DNA of 64,000 nt from Streptomyces sp. A0958 (GTDB lineage: Bacteria > Actinomycetota > Actinomycetes > Streptomycetales > Streptomycetaceae): positions 1 to 64,000 of the forward strand of contig NZ_SSBK01000032.1 of the NCBI RefSeq assembly GCF_004795035.1, in the 5' to 3' direction. Positions 42,158-50,913 of this stretch are shown here, piece by piece (positions within the stretch are counted from its first letter, which is position 1; each line of letters opens with the position of its first letter). The notes below the pieces were generated by a model. The model saw only the letters and a program-made list of their open reading frames with translations. It had not been told where the DNA came from and did no database searches. The position numbers were made by a program, and so were the translations under genes.

Positions 42158-43081
42158 ATGAGCACCCCCACTGGGCCCGCTTCCGGCCTGCCTGTACGAA
42201 TGCCGCGACCTCGCCAGTCCGGACGGCACCGCCGCCCGGAGCCCGTGGTCGCACCCGAGGGCGCTGCCGCGCTCGTTCTCGCCGTTCCCGGTACCCCTTC
42301 TTCGGACAGCCGTAGCTTGGCCGAAGAGGTCATCAGCATCGCCCGTTCCGAGCTGCCCGGTCTCAACGCCCTGATCGGTTATGTCGACGGCGACGACGCC
42401 GAGTACCCGGCTCTCGCCTCCGTGATCGCGCATTCCGCCGCCGAGCGCACCGCGCGCTACGAGCAGGCGCTGGCCATGGGCCGTGAGGTCGCCGAGCCCG
42501 AGGGCCCGGCCGCCGTGGTGGTCCCGCTGCTCGCGGGTCCGGACAGCGCCCTGGTGCAGCGGATACGTCAGGCGATCGCCGACAGCGAGGCCCCGGCCGA
42601 GCTGACCGACGTGCTCGGTCCGCATCCGCTGCTGGCCGAGGCGCTGCACGTACGTCTGTCCGAGGCCGGGCTCGCCCGTGCGGACCGGGCCAGGCTGTTC
42701 ACGGTGGCGACGGCCGCCGACGGGATCGTGCTCGCCACGGTGGGCGGCGAGGAGGCCGTACAGGCCGCGGGGATCACGGGCATGCTGCTGGCGGCGCGAC
42801 TCGCGGTGCCGGTGATGGCCGCCGCGCTCGACGTGGAGGGTTCGGTCGCCTCGATCGCCGACCAGCTGAAGGGCTCCGGCTCGCTGCAGCTGGCGGTTGC
42901 GCCGTACCTGGTGGGGCCGGAGCTGGCGGAGGGCCTGCTGGACGCCGCGGCGAAGGAGGCCGGCTGCGCGAGCGCCGAGCCGCTGGGCGCGTACCCGGCG
43001 ATCGGCAAGCTGGTGCTGTCGATGTACACCTCGGCCCTGGGGATCGCTCCCCCGGTGGCACAGGGGGCGCAGGCCCGCTGA
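42158..43081 (+). CDS. Sirohydrochlorin chelatase-like (CbiX family) protein
   Basis: The 307-residue protein has two repeated CbiX-like halves: AALVLAVPGTPSSDSRSLAEEV and AAVVVPLLAG in the first, LFTVATAADGIVLATVGGEEA and LAVAPYLVGPELAEGLL in the second. CbiX/SirB proteins insert cobalt or iron into sirohydrochlorin. The metal-binding HGS-type histidines are not obvious: the first strand has PGTPSS where HGS(R/T) is expected, so catalytic activity is uncertain. The ATG at 42158 follows TAGCAT by 8 bases, without a ribosome binding site. A strong hairpin follows the stop. Confidence 0.72.
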   Translation: MSTPTGPASGLPVRMPRPRQSGRHRRPEPVVAPEGAAALVLAVPGTPSSDSRSLAEEVISIARSELPGLNALIGYVDGDDAEYPALASVIAHSAAERTARYEQALAMGREVAEPEGPAAVVVPLLAGPDSALVQRIRQAIADSEAPAELTDVLGPHPLLAEALHVRLSEAGLARADRARLFTVATAADGIVLATVGGEEAVQAAGITGMLLAARLAVPVMAAALDVEGSVASIADQLKGSGSLQLAVAPYLVGPELAEGLLDAAAKEAGCASAEPLGAYPAIGKLVLSMYTSALGIAPPVAQGAQAR

Positions 43082-43095
43082 ACCTCTGAGCGTAC

Positions 43096-43133
43096 GAGGC
43101 CCCGGTACGGACGGCAGTCCGTACCGGGGCCTC
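43096..43133. terminator. Bidirectional terminator
   Basis: A perfect 17-bp stem (GAGGCCCCGGTACGGAC) with loop GGCA lies between the convergent chelatase-like and lactonase genes. Confidence 0.88.
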
Positions 43134-43155
43134 ACGCGTGGGCGCGTCCCGCGGA

Positions 43156-44214
43156 TCAGGCGAAGATCACGCAGGAGGCCGCCGGGGCGTCCAGGGAGCC
43201 GTCATGGCGCGGGACACCGGTCTGCGGGTCCACGGTGAACCAGCTGACGTTCCCGCTGCGCTCATTGGCCGCGTACAGCCGACGCCCGGTGGGATCGAGC
43301 GCGAGGTCGCGCGGCCAGTGCCCGCCGCAGCCCACGGTCGTGACCAGGGACGGGTGCTCACCGGCCGCGTCGAGTGCGAGTACGGAGATGCTGTCGTGGC
43401 CGCGGTTGGCCGCCCACAGGAACCGGCCGTCGTGCGCGACGACGACCTCGGACGGGTAGCTCGCGCCGGTCACGTCGTCGGGGAGGACGGGTGTCTCGCC
43501 GACCGGTTCCAGGACGCCGGTGGTGGCGTCCCAGCGGCACACGGTGAGGGTGGGCTCCAGCTCGTTCAGCACGTAGGCGTGGCGGCCCGAGGGGTGGAAG
43601 GCCAGGTGGCGGGGGCCGGTGCCGGGGCGCAGCGCCGTCTCCCCGTGCGGGCGCAGCTCCCCGGTGGCCGGGTCGAGCGCGCAGACGCGTACCGAGTCGG
43701 TGCCGAGGTCGACGCTGAGCACCCAGTCCCCGGACGGGTCGGGCAGGACCTGGTGGGCGTGCGGGCCCTGCTGGCGGTCCGTGACCGGTCCGCTGCCCTC
43801 GTGGGCGAGGACGGCCGCGACGGGGCCGAGCGCGCCGTCGTCGGTGACGGGCAGCACGCTGACGCTGCCCGAGCCGTAGTTGGCGGTGACCAGGTGGCCT
43901 GCCGCGAGGGCGAGGTGGGTGGGGCCGTCGCCGTCCACCGGCCGGGTTCCGCCGAGGGGGCGCGGGTCGTCCCCGGTGATGTCGAGGGCGGCGGCCGCGC
44001 CGGGTTCGGTCTCGCTGACCGCGTAGAGGACCGTGCCGCCGGGGGCCCCGCCCCGGCCGAGCGCCAGGTAGGAGGGGTCGGGTACGGCGTCCGTCGCGCC
44101 GATGACCGTGAGCGCTCCGGTCTCCTGGTCCACGGCGGCGACGGTGATGCCCCGCCCGCCCGCCGAGGTGAAAGACCCGATGAATGCCCGGCCCGAACCA
44201 TTGCTGCTGTCCAC
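43156..44214 (-). CDS. Lactonase family seven-bladed beta-propeller protein (6-phosphogluconolactonase type)
   Basis: The 352-residue protein is built of repeated propeller blades (PSYLALGRGG, PTHLALAAG, GPRHLAFHPSGRHAYVLNE, WPRDLALDPTGRRLYAANE), matching the YbhE/Pgl-type lactonase family that hydrolyses 6-phosphogluconolactone or muconolactone-like lactones. The GTG at 44214 follows a strong GGAGAGGAG. No signal peptide is seen. Confidence 0.88.
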   Translation of the reverse strand: MDSSNGSGRAFIGSFTSAGGRGITVAAVDQETGALTVIGATDAVPDPSYLALGRGGAPGGTVLYAVSETEPGAAAALDITGDDPRPLGGTRPVDGDGPTHLALAAGHLVTANYGSGSVSVLPVTDDGALGPVAAVLAHEGSGPVTDRQQGPHAHQVLPDPSGDWVLSVDLGTDSVRVCALDPATGELRPHGETALRPGTGPRHLAFHPSGRHAYVLNELEPTLTVCRWDATTGVLEPVGETPVLPDDVTGASYPSEVVVAHDGRFLWAANRGHDSISVLALDAAGEHPSLVTTVGCGGHWPRDLALDPTGRRLYAANERSGNVSWFTVDPQTGVPRHDGSLDAPAASCVIFA

Positions 44215-44318
44215 CGCACTGCTCCTCTCCGCCGACTGATCACGGCGGCCGCGGCCGTCGTGATCTTCCGCCGCGACGGTAGCAGTGCCCCCCTGCGGTC
44301 TGGACCAAGGGTTCTGGA

Positions 44319-45854
44319 TCAGGCGGTGAGCAGGGGTGCGCCCGGCGGGCTGTGCAGCGGGGCGGCGAGTTCGGCGAGTGCGCGTTCCAGGCTGTGCAGA
44401 TGGGCGAGGGCGGGCTCGGTCACGGCGGGGTGCGCCGGGAGGGCGGCGACCGCTGCGGGGGTGCGCCGCTCGGATGCGGTCAGCGCCTCCACGGCGTTCT
44501 CGACGCGCCAGCAGGCGGCGGCGAGCCGGGCGTCGTGGGAGGCCTCCGGGTCGGCGGCCACCGAGGCCAGTCCCCGCACCTCGCGCGCGCACTCGTCCAG
44601 CAGGGCCAGCACGTGTCGCGCCCGCCGCCTGCGGGCCCGCATCGGGTTGAGCGGATGCACCAGCGGGGCGAGCGACTGGCGTACCCTGCCGAGGATCGCC
44701 TCCAGTTCGGCAACGCTCCGGGGCGGGTCGGCTTCCTGGCTTCCCGCAAGCCGGGCGGCGGCCTCCGCCGTGCACGTGTGCACGCACCGCAGCGCCCGCT
44801 CCACCCAGGCCTCGGTCACCGAGTGCGTGGTCACCGGAAGCACGAACATCACCGCCAGCAGGGCGCCGACCGCCCCGACCGCCGTCTCCGTCACCCGCAG
44901 CACGAGCAGATCCGCGTCGAGCACACCGAGCAGCCCGTACAGCATGCTCGCCATCACGGTCACGGCCAGCATCATCCAGGTGTAGGAGACCGCGGCGGTG
45001 TAGAAGATGCCGAACACGCTCAGCGCCACGACCAGCGCGGCCACGACGGGCTCGTGGTGCAGCGGCACCGCCACGGCGAAGCCCAGGCCGATCCCGAGGA
45101 CCGTCCCCAGGAATCGCCGGAACCCGCGCACGATGGTCTCGCCCCGCGAGGTCGTGGCCACGAACACCCACCAGGTGGCTCCGACCGCCCAGTACCAGCG
45201 CTGGTCGGAGAGCACCTGCCCCGCCATGAGCGCAAACGCCGCCCCCGACGTCGCCTGCACGGCCTGCCGCGTCGTGACCCGCCCGAGCCCCGCTCCCTGG
45301 GCGGGAGGGGAGACGACCACGGGCGCCGCAAGCCGCCGCTCGTAGCACCACACGCCGAACCGCACCACCGACGACCCGGCCAGCGACAGCAGCACGGCCG
45401 CGTACAGCTCCGGCAGCCGGCCGGGCACGGTGTGCAGGAACTGGGCCGAGAAGTAGGACATGAAGCCGAACACTCCCAGCGAGTGCCCGCGAGGCCCCCA
45501 CCGCCGCGCGTACACACCCGCCCCCACGACCGCGAGGAACGCCAGGTCGCGCGCGACGGGCAGGTCGTGCAGTACGGCGGCGAGCGCGAGCACCGGGAAA
45601 CCCACGACGGGGAGAAGCGCGGTCGTCGTCGCCTGCCCGCGCACCGTCGGGTCGGTCACCGTGAACAGCGCGAGCAGCGCGGCCAGGCCACCGGCGACGG
45701 CCGCCACCAGCGAGTGCCCGGCCGCCCCGCACAGCGCGACGGCGAGCCCGATGCCGAGTACGGCCCGGGACGCGAACCGAAGCCGGATACGTCCCGGATC
45801 ATCCGGTGCGACGAACGCCCTCTTCAGCAAGTTGCCCCGCCCCTCTTCGCACAT
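44319..45854 (-). CDS. FUSC family membrane protein (aromatic acid exporter-like)
   Basis: The 511-residue protein has two sets of membrane helices (about 25-190 and 215-350) separated by a Pro-rich loop, then a cytoplasmic helical C-terminus (about 355-510). The second half shows the FUSC motif QVLSDQRWYWAVGATWWVFVATTSRGETIVRGFRR. Relatives export aromatic carboxylates or fusaric acid. A dyad operator candidate is found 63 bases upstream. It lies downstream of the fucosidase operon but has its own promoter region. Confidence 0.85.
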   Translation of the reverse strand: MCEEGRGNLLKRAFVAPDDPGRIRLRFASRAVLGIGLAVALCGAAGHSLVAAVAGGLAALLALFTVTDPTVRGQATTTALLPVVGFPVLALAAVLHDLPVARDLAFLAVVGAGVYARRWGPRGHSLGVFGFMSYFSAQFLHTVPGRLPELYAAVLLSLAGSSVVRFGVWCYERRLAAPVVVSPPAQGAGLGRVTTRQAVQATSGAAFALMAGQVLSDQRWYWAVGATWWVFVATTSRGETIVRGFRRFLGTVLGIGLGFAVAVPLHHEPVVAALVVALSVFGIFYTAAVSYTWMMLAVTVMASMLYGLLGVLDADLLVLRVTETAVGAVGALLAVMFVLPVTTHSVTEAWVERALRCVHTCTAEAAARLAGSQEADPPRSVAELEAILGRVRQSLAPLVHPLNPMRARRRRARHVLALLDECAREVRGLASVAADPEASHDARLAAACWRVENAVEALTASERRTPAAVAALPAHPAVTEPALAHLHSLERALAELAAPLHSPPGAPLLTA

Positions 45855-45916
45855 GGACCAGTCCGCACATGAGAAAGGCGCCGCATGGGTCCTTGGGGGA
45901 CCTGCAGCGCCATTGA

Positions 45917-45930
45917 CTGATATATCTCAG
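45917..45930. promoter_or_regulatory. AT-rich dyad upstream of FUSC gene
   Basis: CTGATATATCTCAG is a 14-base palindrome with one mismatched pair, conspicuously AT-rich for this genome, between the fucosidase stop and the FUSC start. It resembles GntR- or MarR-type sites. Confidence 0.55.
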
Positions 45931-46086
45931 CATCTGAAGGGCGAATGGTTCAAACGAGGCTCAATTCGATGGGCCAATGGCCCAGGCTCTTGTCGTCCGT
46001 CTCAGCCGCAGCAGAGCCAACGGACCAACCTCGCACGACACCCGCGCGAACGGCCGCCACAGCGGCGGGGGCCCCGGCCGCGGTCC

Positions 46087-47430
46087 TCAGGCGGCGCCGA
46101 GCGGGATCTCGACCACCACGGCGTGGGGGTTGGGTCCGGCAGGGACGTCCAGGACGACGTCGTGACCGTTTCCGGTGACGCGCACCGTGCTGGGGACCGC
46201 CGTGCCGTCCGGGTACAGCCCGATGGCGTGCACCACCCCCGGGCTTCCGGCGGGTGAGGTGAGGTGCCACTCCAGGGTGCCGGAAGCCGTCAGACCGGGA
46301 TCGGCCGGCCGCGATCCGTAGACCGCGTGGCCGATCGTGCCGAGGAGTTCTCCGAGCTCGCCCATCCGCTCGACGACATGGCGGGAGATGCGGCCGGTGG
46401 CGTCGGGGCCGACACCGATCAGGTAGTTGCCGCCGCGGGCGACGATCCGTACCAGGGTGGCGGCGATCTCCCCGATCGGCTTCGCCGGATCGTCCAGCCC
46501 CTCCGAACACCAGGTCCGGGTCATGGTGATGCAGGACTCCCACGGGTGGTCGAGCCGCCGGTCGGGCAGTTCCTGCTCGGGCGTCCGGTAGTTCTCGTTC
46601 GGGCCGTGCACCTCCCGGTCGACCACCAGGATGTCCGGCTGCAGTTCACGGGCGCGCTCGGCGAGCGCGTCGATCCTGATCGGCTCCTCGGGGGCGCGGA
46701 CCCAGCCCGCGTCCAGCCAGAGCACGTTGACACGCCCGTAGCGGGTGAGGAGTTCCTCGACCTGCCGGTGGGTGTACTCGACGAACGAGTCCCACTTCTC
46801 CGGCCGCTCGGCGATGTCGTAGTTGTGGAACCTGTCACGGATCGGACGGGCCCGGTCCCAGTAGCCGGGATGGTTCCAGTCAGCCTTGGAGAAGTAGACG
46901 CCGGTCTCCATGCCTTGCGCACGGAACGCCTTGAACGTCTCCGCGACGATGTCACGGCGCAGACCGCTGTCCTCGGCCGTGGACTTGAACTGGGAGTGAT
47001 CGGTGTCGTACATGGCGAAGCCGTCGTGGTGCTTCGTCGTGAACACCAGATAGCGCAGGCCGGCTTCCGCACACATCCGGGCCCACTCGGTGGCGTCGTA
47101 GTCCTCGCCGCGAAAGGTATGAGCCTGCCGGCCGTACCAGGTGTGGTACTCCTCGTCGGTGCCGGACCAGTCGGCGGGCGGATCGGTGAACTCGCCCAGG
47201 CGCTCGCGGTGCAGGGACCACGAGCCGCCCTGGCCGATCGCGCTGTAGACGCCCCAGTGGATGATCACGCCGACCTTGAGGTCGCGCCAGTGCTCCAGTG
47301 CCGCGCGGGTGCGCGGATCGTCCGGCCACTGGTATCCGGGGTCGGGAGCGGCCGACAGGGCACCTGCCGCCTCAAGCGCGTCCGCGGCGAAGTCGTACTG
47401 CTCGCGGGGCTCGGTGGGCCTTCGGGTCAT
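46087..47430 (-). CDS. Intracellular alpha-L-fucosidase, GH29
   Basis: The 447-residue protein lacks a signal peptide. Its barrel has the GH29 landmarks: KVGVIIHWGVYSAIG, LVFTTKHHDGFAMYDT (substrate-binding His pair), GVYFSKADW, and the catalytic nucleophile Asp in NVLWLDAGW. A short beta domain follows (about 360-447). The ATG overlaps the permease stop by one base (TGATG). It should remove alpha-L-fucose from oligosaccharides brought in by the importer encoded upstream and works with the beta-galactosidase of the same locus. Confidence 0.9.
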   Translation of the reverse strand: MTRRPTEPREQYDFAADALEAAGALSAAPDPGYQWPDDPRTRAALEHWRDLKVGVIIHWGVYSAIGQGGSWSLHRERLGEFTDPPADWSGTDEEYHTWYGRQAHTFRGEDYDATEWARMCAEAGLRYLVFTTKHHDGFAMYDTDHSQFKSTAEDSGLRRDIVAETFKAFRAQGMETGVYFSKADWNHPGYWDRARPIRDRFHNYDIAERPEKWDSFVEYTHRQVEELLTRYGRVNVLWLDAGWVRAPEEPIRIDALAERARELQPDILVVDREVHGPNENYRTPEQELPDRRLDHPWESCITMTRTWCSEGLDDPAKPIGEIAATLVRIVARGGNYLIGVGPDATGRISRHVVERMGELGELLGTIGHAVYGSRPADPGLTASGTLEWHLTSPAGSPGVVHAIGLYPDGTAVPSTVRVTGNGHDVVLDVPAGPNPHAVVVEIPLGAA

Positions 47431-48347
47431 CAGAACTTCATTCCTCCCTCTTCGATGCCCCGGAAGAAGTACTTCTGGGCGACGAAGAAGACGATGAGCA
47501 GGGGCAGGAAGGCAACGATGGCACCGGCCAGCACCACCCGGTAGTCGAAGCCGAAGGCGCTCTGCAGCTGCGTGATGGAGAGCATCAGCGTGAACTTGCT
47601 GTCGTCGCGGAGCACGACCACCGGCCAGAGGTAGTCCTCCCACGCGAAGATGAACGAGGTCAGTCCCACGATGACCAGGGCGCCGCGGGCCTGCGGGAGG
47701 AAGATGTGCCAGAACCTCTGCCACTCGTTCGCGCCGTCGAGCAGGGCCGCGTTCTCCATGTCGTCGGGGACGGCGAGAAACGCGGCGCGCATGAGGAGGA
47801 TGTGGAAGGCCTCCAGCATGAGCGGAAGCCACACGCCGACAAGGCTGTTGTAGTAACCCAGGTCCCGGACCTGGGCGAAGAGCGAGACCATGATCGCTTC
47901 GAAGGGGAAGATCAGGGCCGACAGCACGACCAGAGTGATCACGCCACGGCCCTTCCAGCCGCGCCGCGACAGCATGTATCCGCCCATCGTCGACAGGACG
48001 AGGCGACTGGCCACGATGAGCGTGCAGACGAACAGCGAGTTGCCGAACGCCCGCAGTACGTCCGTCTGCTTCATCAGGTCACGGAACGCGCCGAAGCCCG
48101 GATCGTGGGGCAGCACCGAGGCGTCCGGCCCGAACATCGCCTCGTCGGGCCCCTTGAACGCTCCGAGCAGCGGCACGACCAGCGGTCCGAGCAGGAAGAC
48201 CAGCACCACGACGAGGCCGACGTAGCGCCACAGCACCACACGGGCGTGCCGTCGGTTGCGCCGGACGCCTCCGGGGAGCTGCGGCACCGTCGGTGCCTGG
48301 GCCGCCTCCGGCGCCCCGGACGCCGCGGATGTCGTCGTGGTACTCAC
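47430..48347 (-). CDS. Carbohydrate ABC transporter permease, MalG family
   Basis: The 305-residue protein has a 45-residue Pro/Ala/Arg N-terminus, six membrane helices and the EAA loop MENAALLDGANEWQRFWHIFLPQARGA. The GTG at 48347 follows GGAGGAG and overlaps the preceding permease stop by 4 bases (GTGA). It forms a channel with that permease. Confidence 0.87.
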   Translation of the reverse strand: MSTTTTSAASGAPEAAQAPTVPQLPGGVRRNRRHARVVLWRYVGLVVVLVFLLGPLVVPLLGAFKGPDEAMFGPDASVLPHDPGFGAFRDLMKQTDVLRAFGNSLFVCTLIVASRLVLSTMGGYMLSRRGWKGRGVITLVVLSALIFPFEAIMVSLFAQVRDLGYYNSLVGVWLPLMLEAFHILLMRAAFLAVPDDMENAALLDGANEWQRFWHIFLPQARGALVIVGLTSFIFAWEDYLWPVVVLRDDSKFTLMLSITQLQSAFGFDYRVVLAGAIVAFLPLLIVFFVAQKYFFRGIEEGGMKF

Positions 48348-49279
48348 TGCTCCTCCGTCTGGCGGTTGATGCGCCGGCTCAGCAGGACCAGCCCGACCGT
48401 CAGCACGAAGAGCACCACCGACGCGGCGCTGCCGAGTCCGAGCGACCCGTAGGTGCTGTCGGCGATGCCGACACTGCGTATGTACATGGTCAGCGTGGAC
48501 GACTCCCCGCCGATGCCGCCGGTGCCGTTGGTGAGCAGGAAGACCTCGCTGAACACCTTCATCGACCCGATCATCACCAGGACGGCGACGAGGTTCATCA
48601 TCAGCCGCACACCGGGCAGCGTGATGTGGAAGAACCTCCGGACGGGCCCGGCGCCGTCCATCTCCGCCGCCTCGTACAGCGAACGGTCCACATTGGCCAG
48701 CGCGGCCAGGTAGAGGATCATGTAGTAGGGCAGGCCCTTCCAGACGGTGATGAGCATCGACGACACGAGCACCCACCAGCGGCCCGTGAGGAACGGTACG
48801 GAGGTCTGCACCAGCCCGGTGTCCTGGAGGAACGCGTTGATCAGACCGTCGTCCTTGAGCAGGTAGGACCAGGAGAGTGCCACGACGACGACCGACGCGA
48901 CCGCCGGCAGGTAGTACAGGGAGCGGAAGATACCGATCCCCGGGATTCGGTCCCTGACCAGGAGGGCGAGCAGGAGCGGCAGGAACGTCAGGACGGGAAC
49001 GACGCACACCGCGTAGACGACCGAGTTGAGCAGGGCCGAGTAGAACGCCTCGTCGTGCAGCAGGTCGCGGTAGTTGTCCAGACCGACGAAGGCGCCGGCG
49101 CCACCGAGTGGTCGTGCGTCCGTGAAGCTCAGCAGAACAGTGTTGAAGAACGGGTAGACGTAGAAAGCGACGACCGCCGCGACCGGGGGCAGGCACCATA
49201 GGTACGGCACCCACCAGGCGCGAAAACGGGCGGCTCCACCGAGAGAGGAAACGGTGCGTGCCATGACCGTGACTGCCAT
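48344..49279 (-). CDS. Carbohydrate ABC transporter permease, MalF family
   Basis: The 311-residue protein has six helices and the EAA loop YEAAEMDGAGPVRRFFHITLPGVRLM. It follows the binding-protein gene after an 79-base gap carrying a hairpin, and is coupled to the MalG-type permease. No ATPase gene is present in the operon, so a shared ATPase (MsiK type) is implied. Confidence 0.87.
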   Translation of the reverse strand: MAVTVMARTVSSLGGAARFRAWWVPYLWCLPPVAAVVAFYVYPFFNTVLLSFTDARPLGGAGAFVGLDNYRDLLHDEAFYSALLNSVVYAVCVVPVLTFLPLLLALLVRDRIPGIGIFRSLYYLPAVASVVVVALSWSYLLKDDGLINAFLQDTGLVQTSVPFLTGRWWVLVSSMLITVWKGLPYYMILYLAALANVDRSLYEAAEMDGAGPVRRFFHITLPGVRLMMNLVAVLVMIGSMKVFSEVFLLTNGTGGIGGESSTLTMYIRSVGIADSTYGSLGLGSAASVVLFVLTVGLVLLSRRINRQTEEQ

Positions 49280-49327
49280 TCGTGAGTGAGCCGCCGAAAG
49301 CGGCTCAAGAGGATTTCAGGTGGGTGG

Positions 49328-49354
49328 GCCGGCGGGGCGCAGGGCCCCGCCGGC
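49328..49354 (-). terminator. Intercistronic hairpin after binding-protein gene
   Basis: GCCGGCGGGGC-5 bases-GCCCCGCCGGC gives an 11-bp perfect stem 4 bases past the binding-protein stop and before the permease start. Likely a partial terminator or mRNA stabiliser that favours binding-protein synthesis. Confidence 0.7.
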
Positions 49355-49358
49355 AGTC

Positions 49359-50759
49359 TCAACCCAGCCTCTTCAGCAGGGCGTTGGATTCGCTCTGGGC
49401 ATCCGCCAGGGCCTTCTTCGGGTCCTTCTGACCGGAGATCGCCTTCTGGATGTTCTCGGTGATCACGCTGTTGATCTTGCCCGTGACGTAGAACTGCCCC
49501 ACGACGACCTTGCCCTCCTTGGCCGCCTCGGCGGCCGCGCCCCGGGCGCGCTGGAAGGGGTCGGACCCCTCGGGGACGTCGAAGAACTCGTCGTTGAGCG
49601 CGGTGGTGGACGAGGGGAAGATGACGACGTTGGGGTCCTTGGCCCAGGCGAGCTGATTCTCCGCGTTGGTCACGTACTGCGCGAACTCCATGGCCAGCGG
49701 AGCGTTCTTCGTCGTGGTGGACACCCCGATGTACTGGCCGGCGAAGAGCACGGAGCCGCCCGTCGACTTCAGGTGCGGTCCCACACCGGTCTTCGGGTAG
49801 AGGGCGCTCGCGTTCTGCTTGACGTTGCGGAGGAAGGAGGCGTTGGGGCTGCCGAAGGCGAGAGTGCCCGCGCTGTAGGCCTGGCTCGGGTCCGGCTGGC
49901 CGGTCACCGAGTCCTTGGGGATGGCACCCGCCTTGTACAGGTCCGCCATGTCCGTCAGCCACTTCTGGGCCTTCGCGTCGTCGGCGAAGGTGAACTGCTT
50001 GTCGTCCGGGCTCATCAGCTGTACCCCGAGACCGGCCCACTCGTCGACGAAGGTCCACTCGGTGTTGCCCCACACGGCCTGGTACTTGCCGTTGGACGCC
50101 TCGGCGATCTTCTTGCTGCTCGCGACGTACTCGTCCCAGTCCTTCGGCGGCTTCTCCGGGTCGAGACCGGCCTTGGTGAACAGGTCCTTGTTGTACGTCG
50201 TGATCAACGGGCCCCAGTACCAGGGATACACGGTGTGGTGGCCCTGGGCGCCGAAGCCGAGCTTGCCCCACACGTCGGGCAGGAAGTCCTTCCCGGAACC
50301 GGGCGCCTTGACGTCCAGGTCCATGAGCATGTTGGCCTTGGTCAGCGCCATGACCGTTGAGCTGGCGACGTTGACCACGTCGGCCATGACGCACGTCTGG
50401 GCGTCGTTGACCATCCGGGCGTCGACGTCGTCGGCGGTCGGGGTGTCCTCCCATTTGACCTTGACGCCGGGGTGCTCCTTCTCGAACTTCTCGATCAGCG
50501 GGTTGAAGAACCCGCCGAAGTCCTTCTTCAGCGAGCTGGTCGCGAACCGGATCTCACCGGAGAGCTTCGCCTTGTCGACCGGCTTGTCGTCGACGTTCTG
50601 ATCGGGCACGTCGCAGTCGACCTGCGGCTTGGGGATCGCCCCGTCCCGCGAGGCCTCGGTGCCCGAGCCGCCGAGGCCGCACCCTGCCGTCAGGACGGCG
50701 CTGCCGAGCAGGCTCACGGCCATCAGCAGGGGCCGGCGTTGTCTGGTGACGCTGTTCAT
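49359..50759 (-). CDS. Extracellular oligosaccharide-binding lipoprotein
   Basis: The 466-residue protein has a lipoprotein signal with lipobox VLTAGC near residue 27 and a family-1 solute-binding fold (HPGVKVKWEDTP, PWYWGPLITTYNKDLF, AYSAGTLAFGSPNASFLR, FAGQYIGVSTTTKNA). The ATG at 50759 follows GGAGG. It is the first transport gene of the fucoside/galactoside locus. Its promoter carries the same 12-base operator as the beta-galactosidase, tying it to the divergent LacI. The presence of fucosidase and galactosidase suggests the ligand is a fucosylated galactoside. Confidence 0.86.
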   Translation of the reverse strand: MNSVTRQRRPLLMAVSLLGSAVLTAGCGLGGSGTEASRDGAIPKPQVDCDVPDQNVDDKPVDKAKLSGEIRFATSSLKKDFGGFFNPLIEKFEKEHPGVKVKWEDTPTADDVDARMVNDAQTCVMADVVNVASSTVMALTKANMLMDLDVKAPGSGKDFLPDVWGKLGFGAQGHHTVYPWYWGPLITTYNKDLFTKAGLDPEKPPKDWDEYVASSKKIAEASNGKYQAVWGNTEWTFVDEWAGLGVQLMSPDDKQFTFADDAKAQKWLTDMADLYKAGAIPKDSVTGQPDPSQAYSAGTLAFGSPNASFLRNVKQNASALYPKTGVGPHLKSTGGSVLFAGQYIGVSTTTKNAPLAMEFAQYVTNAENQLAWAKDPNVVIFPSSTTALNDEFFDVPEGSDPFQRARGAAAEAAKEGKVVVGQFYVTGKINSVITENIQKAISGQKDPKKALADAQSESNALLKRLG

Positions 50760-50878
50760 CGGATGTGCCTCCGGGATTCTGACGCCTCGCGGACGACCAC
50801 GGATTCCCTCCGTGCTTCCCGAGGACCTGACCCGCCAACTCACGATCGATTCAGACGTGTGCGGGGTACTTGGCTGGT

Positions 50879-50908
50879 ATTAGACCTTCAGCTATCACGA
50901 GTTTGCAA
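50879..50908 (-). promoter_or_regulatory. Promoter with embedded operator for the binding-protein gene
   Basis: On the reverse strand TTGCAA (50903-50908) and TCTAAT (50879-50884) are 18 bases apart, a plausible sigma-70-type pair. The 12-mer CTATCACGAGTT (50892-50903) lies exactly between them, so a bound repressor would block RNA polymerase. The same 12-mer recurs at 54187. Confidence 0.65.
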
Positions 50909-50913
50909 GGGGG

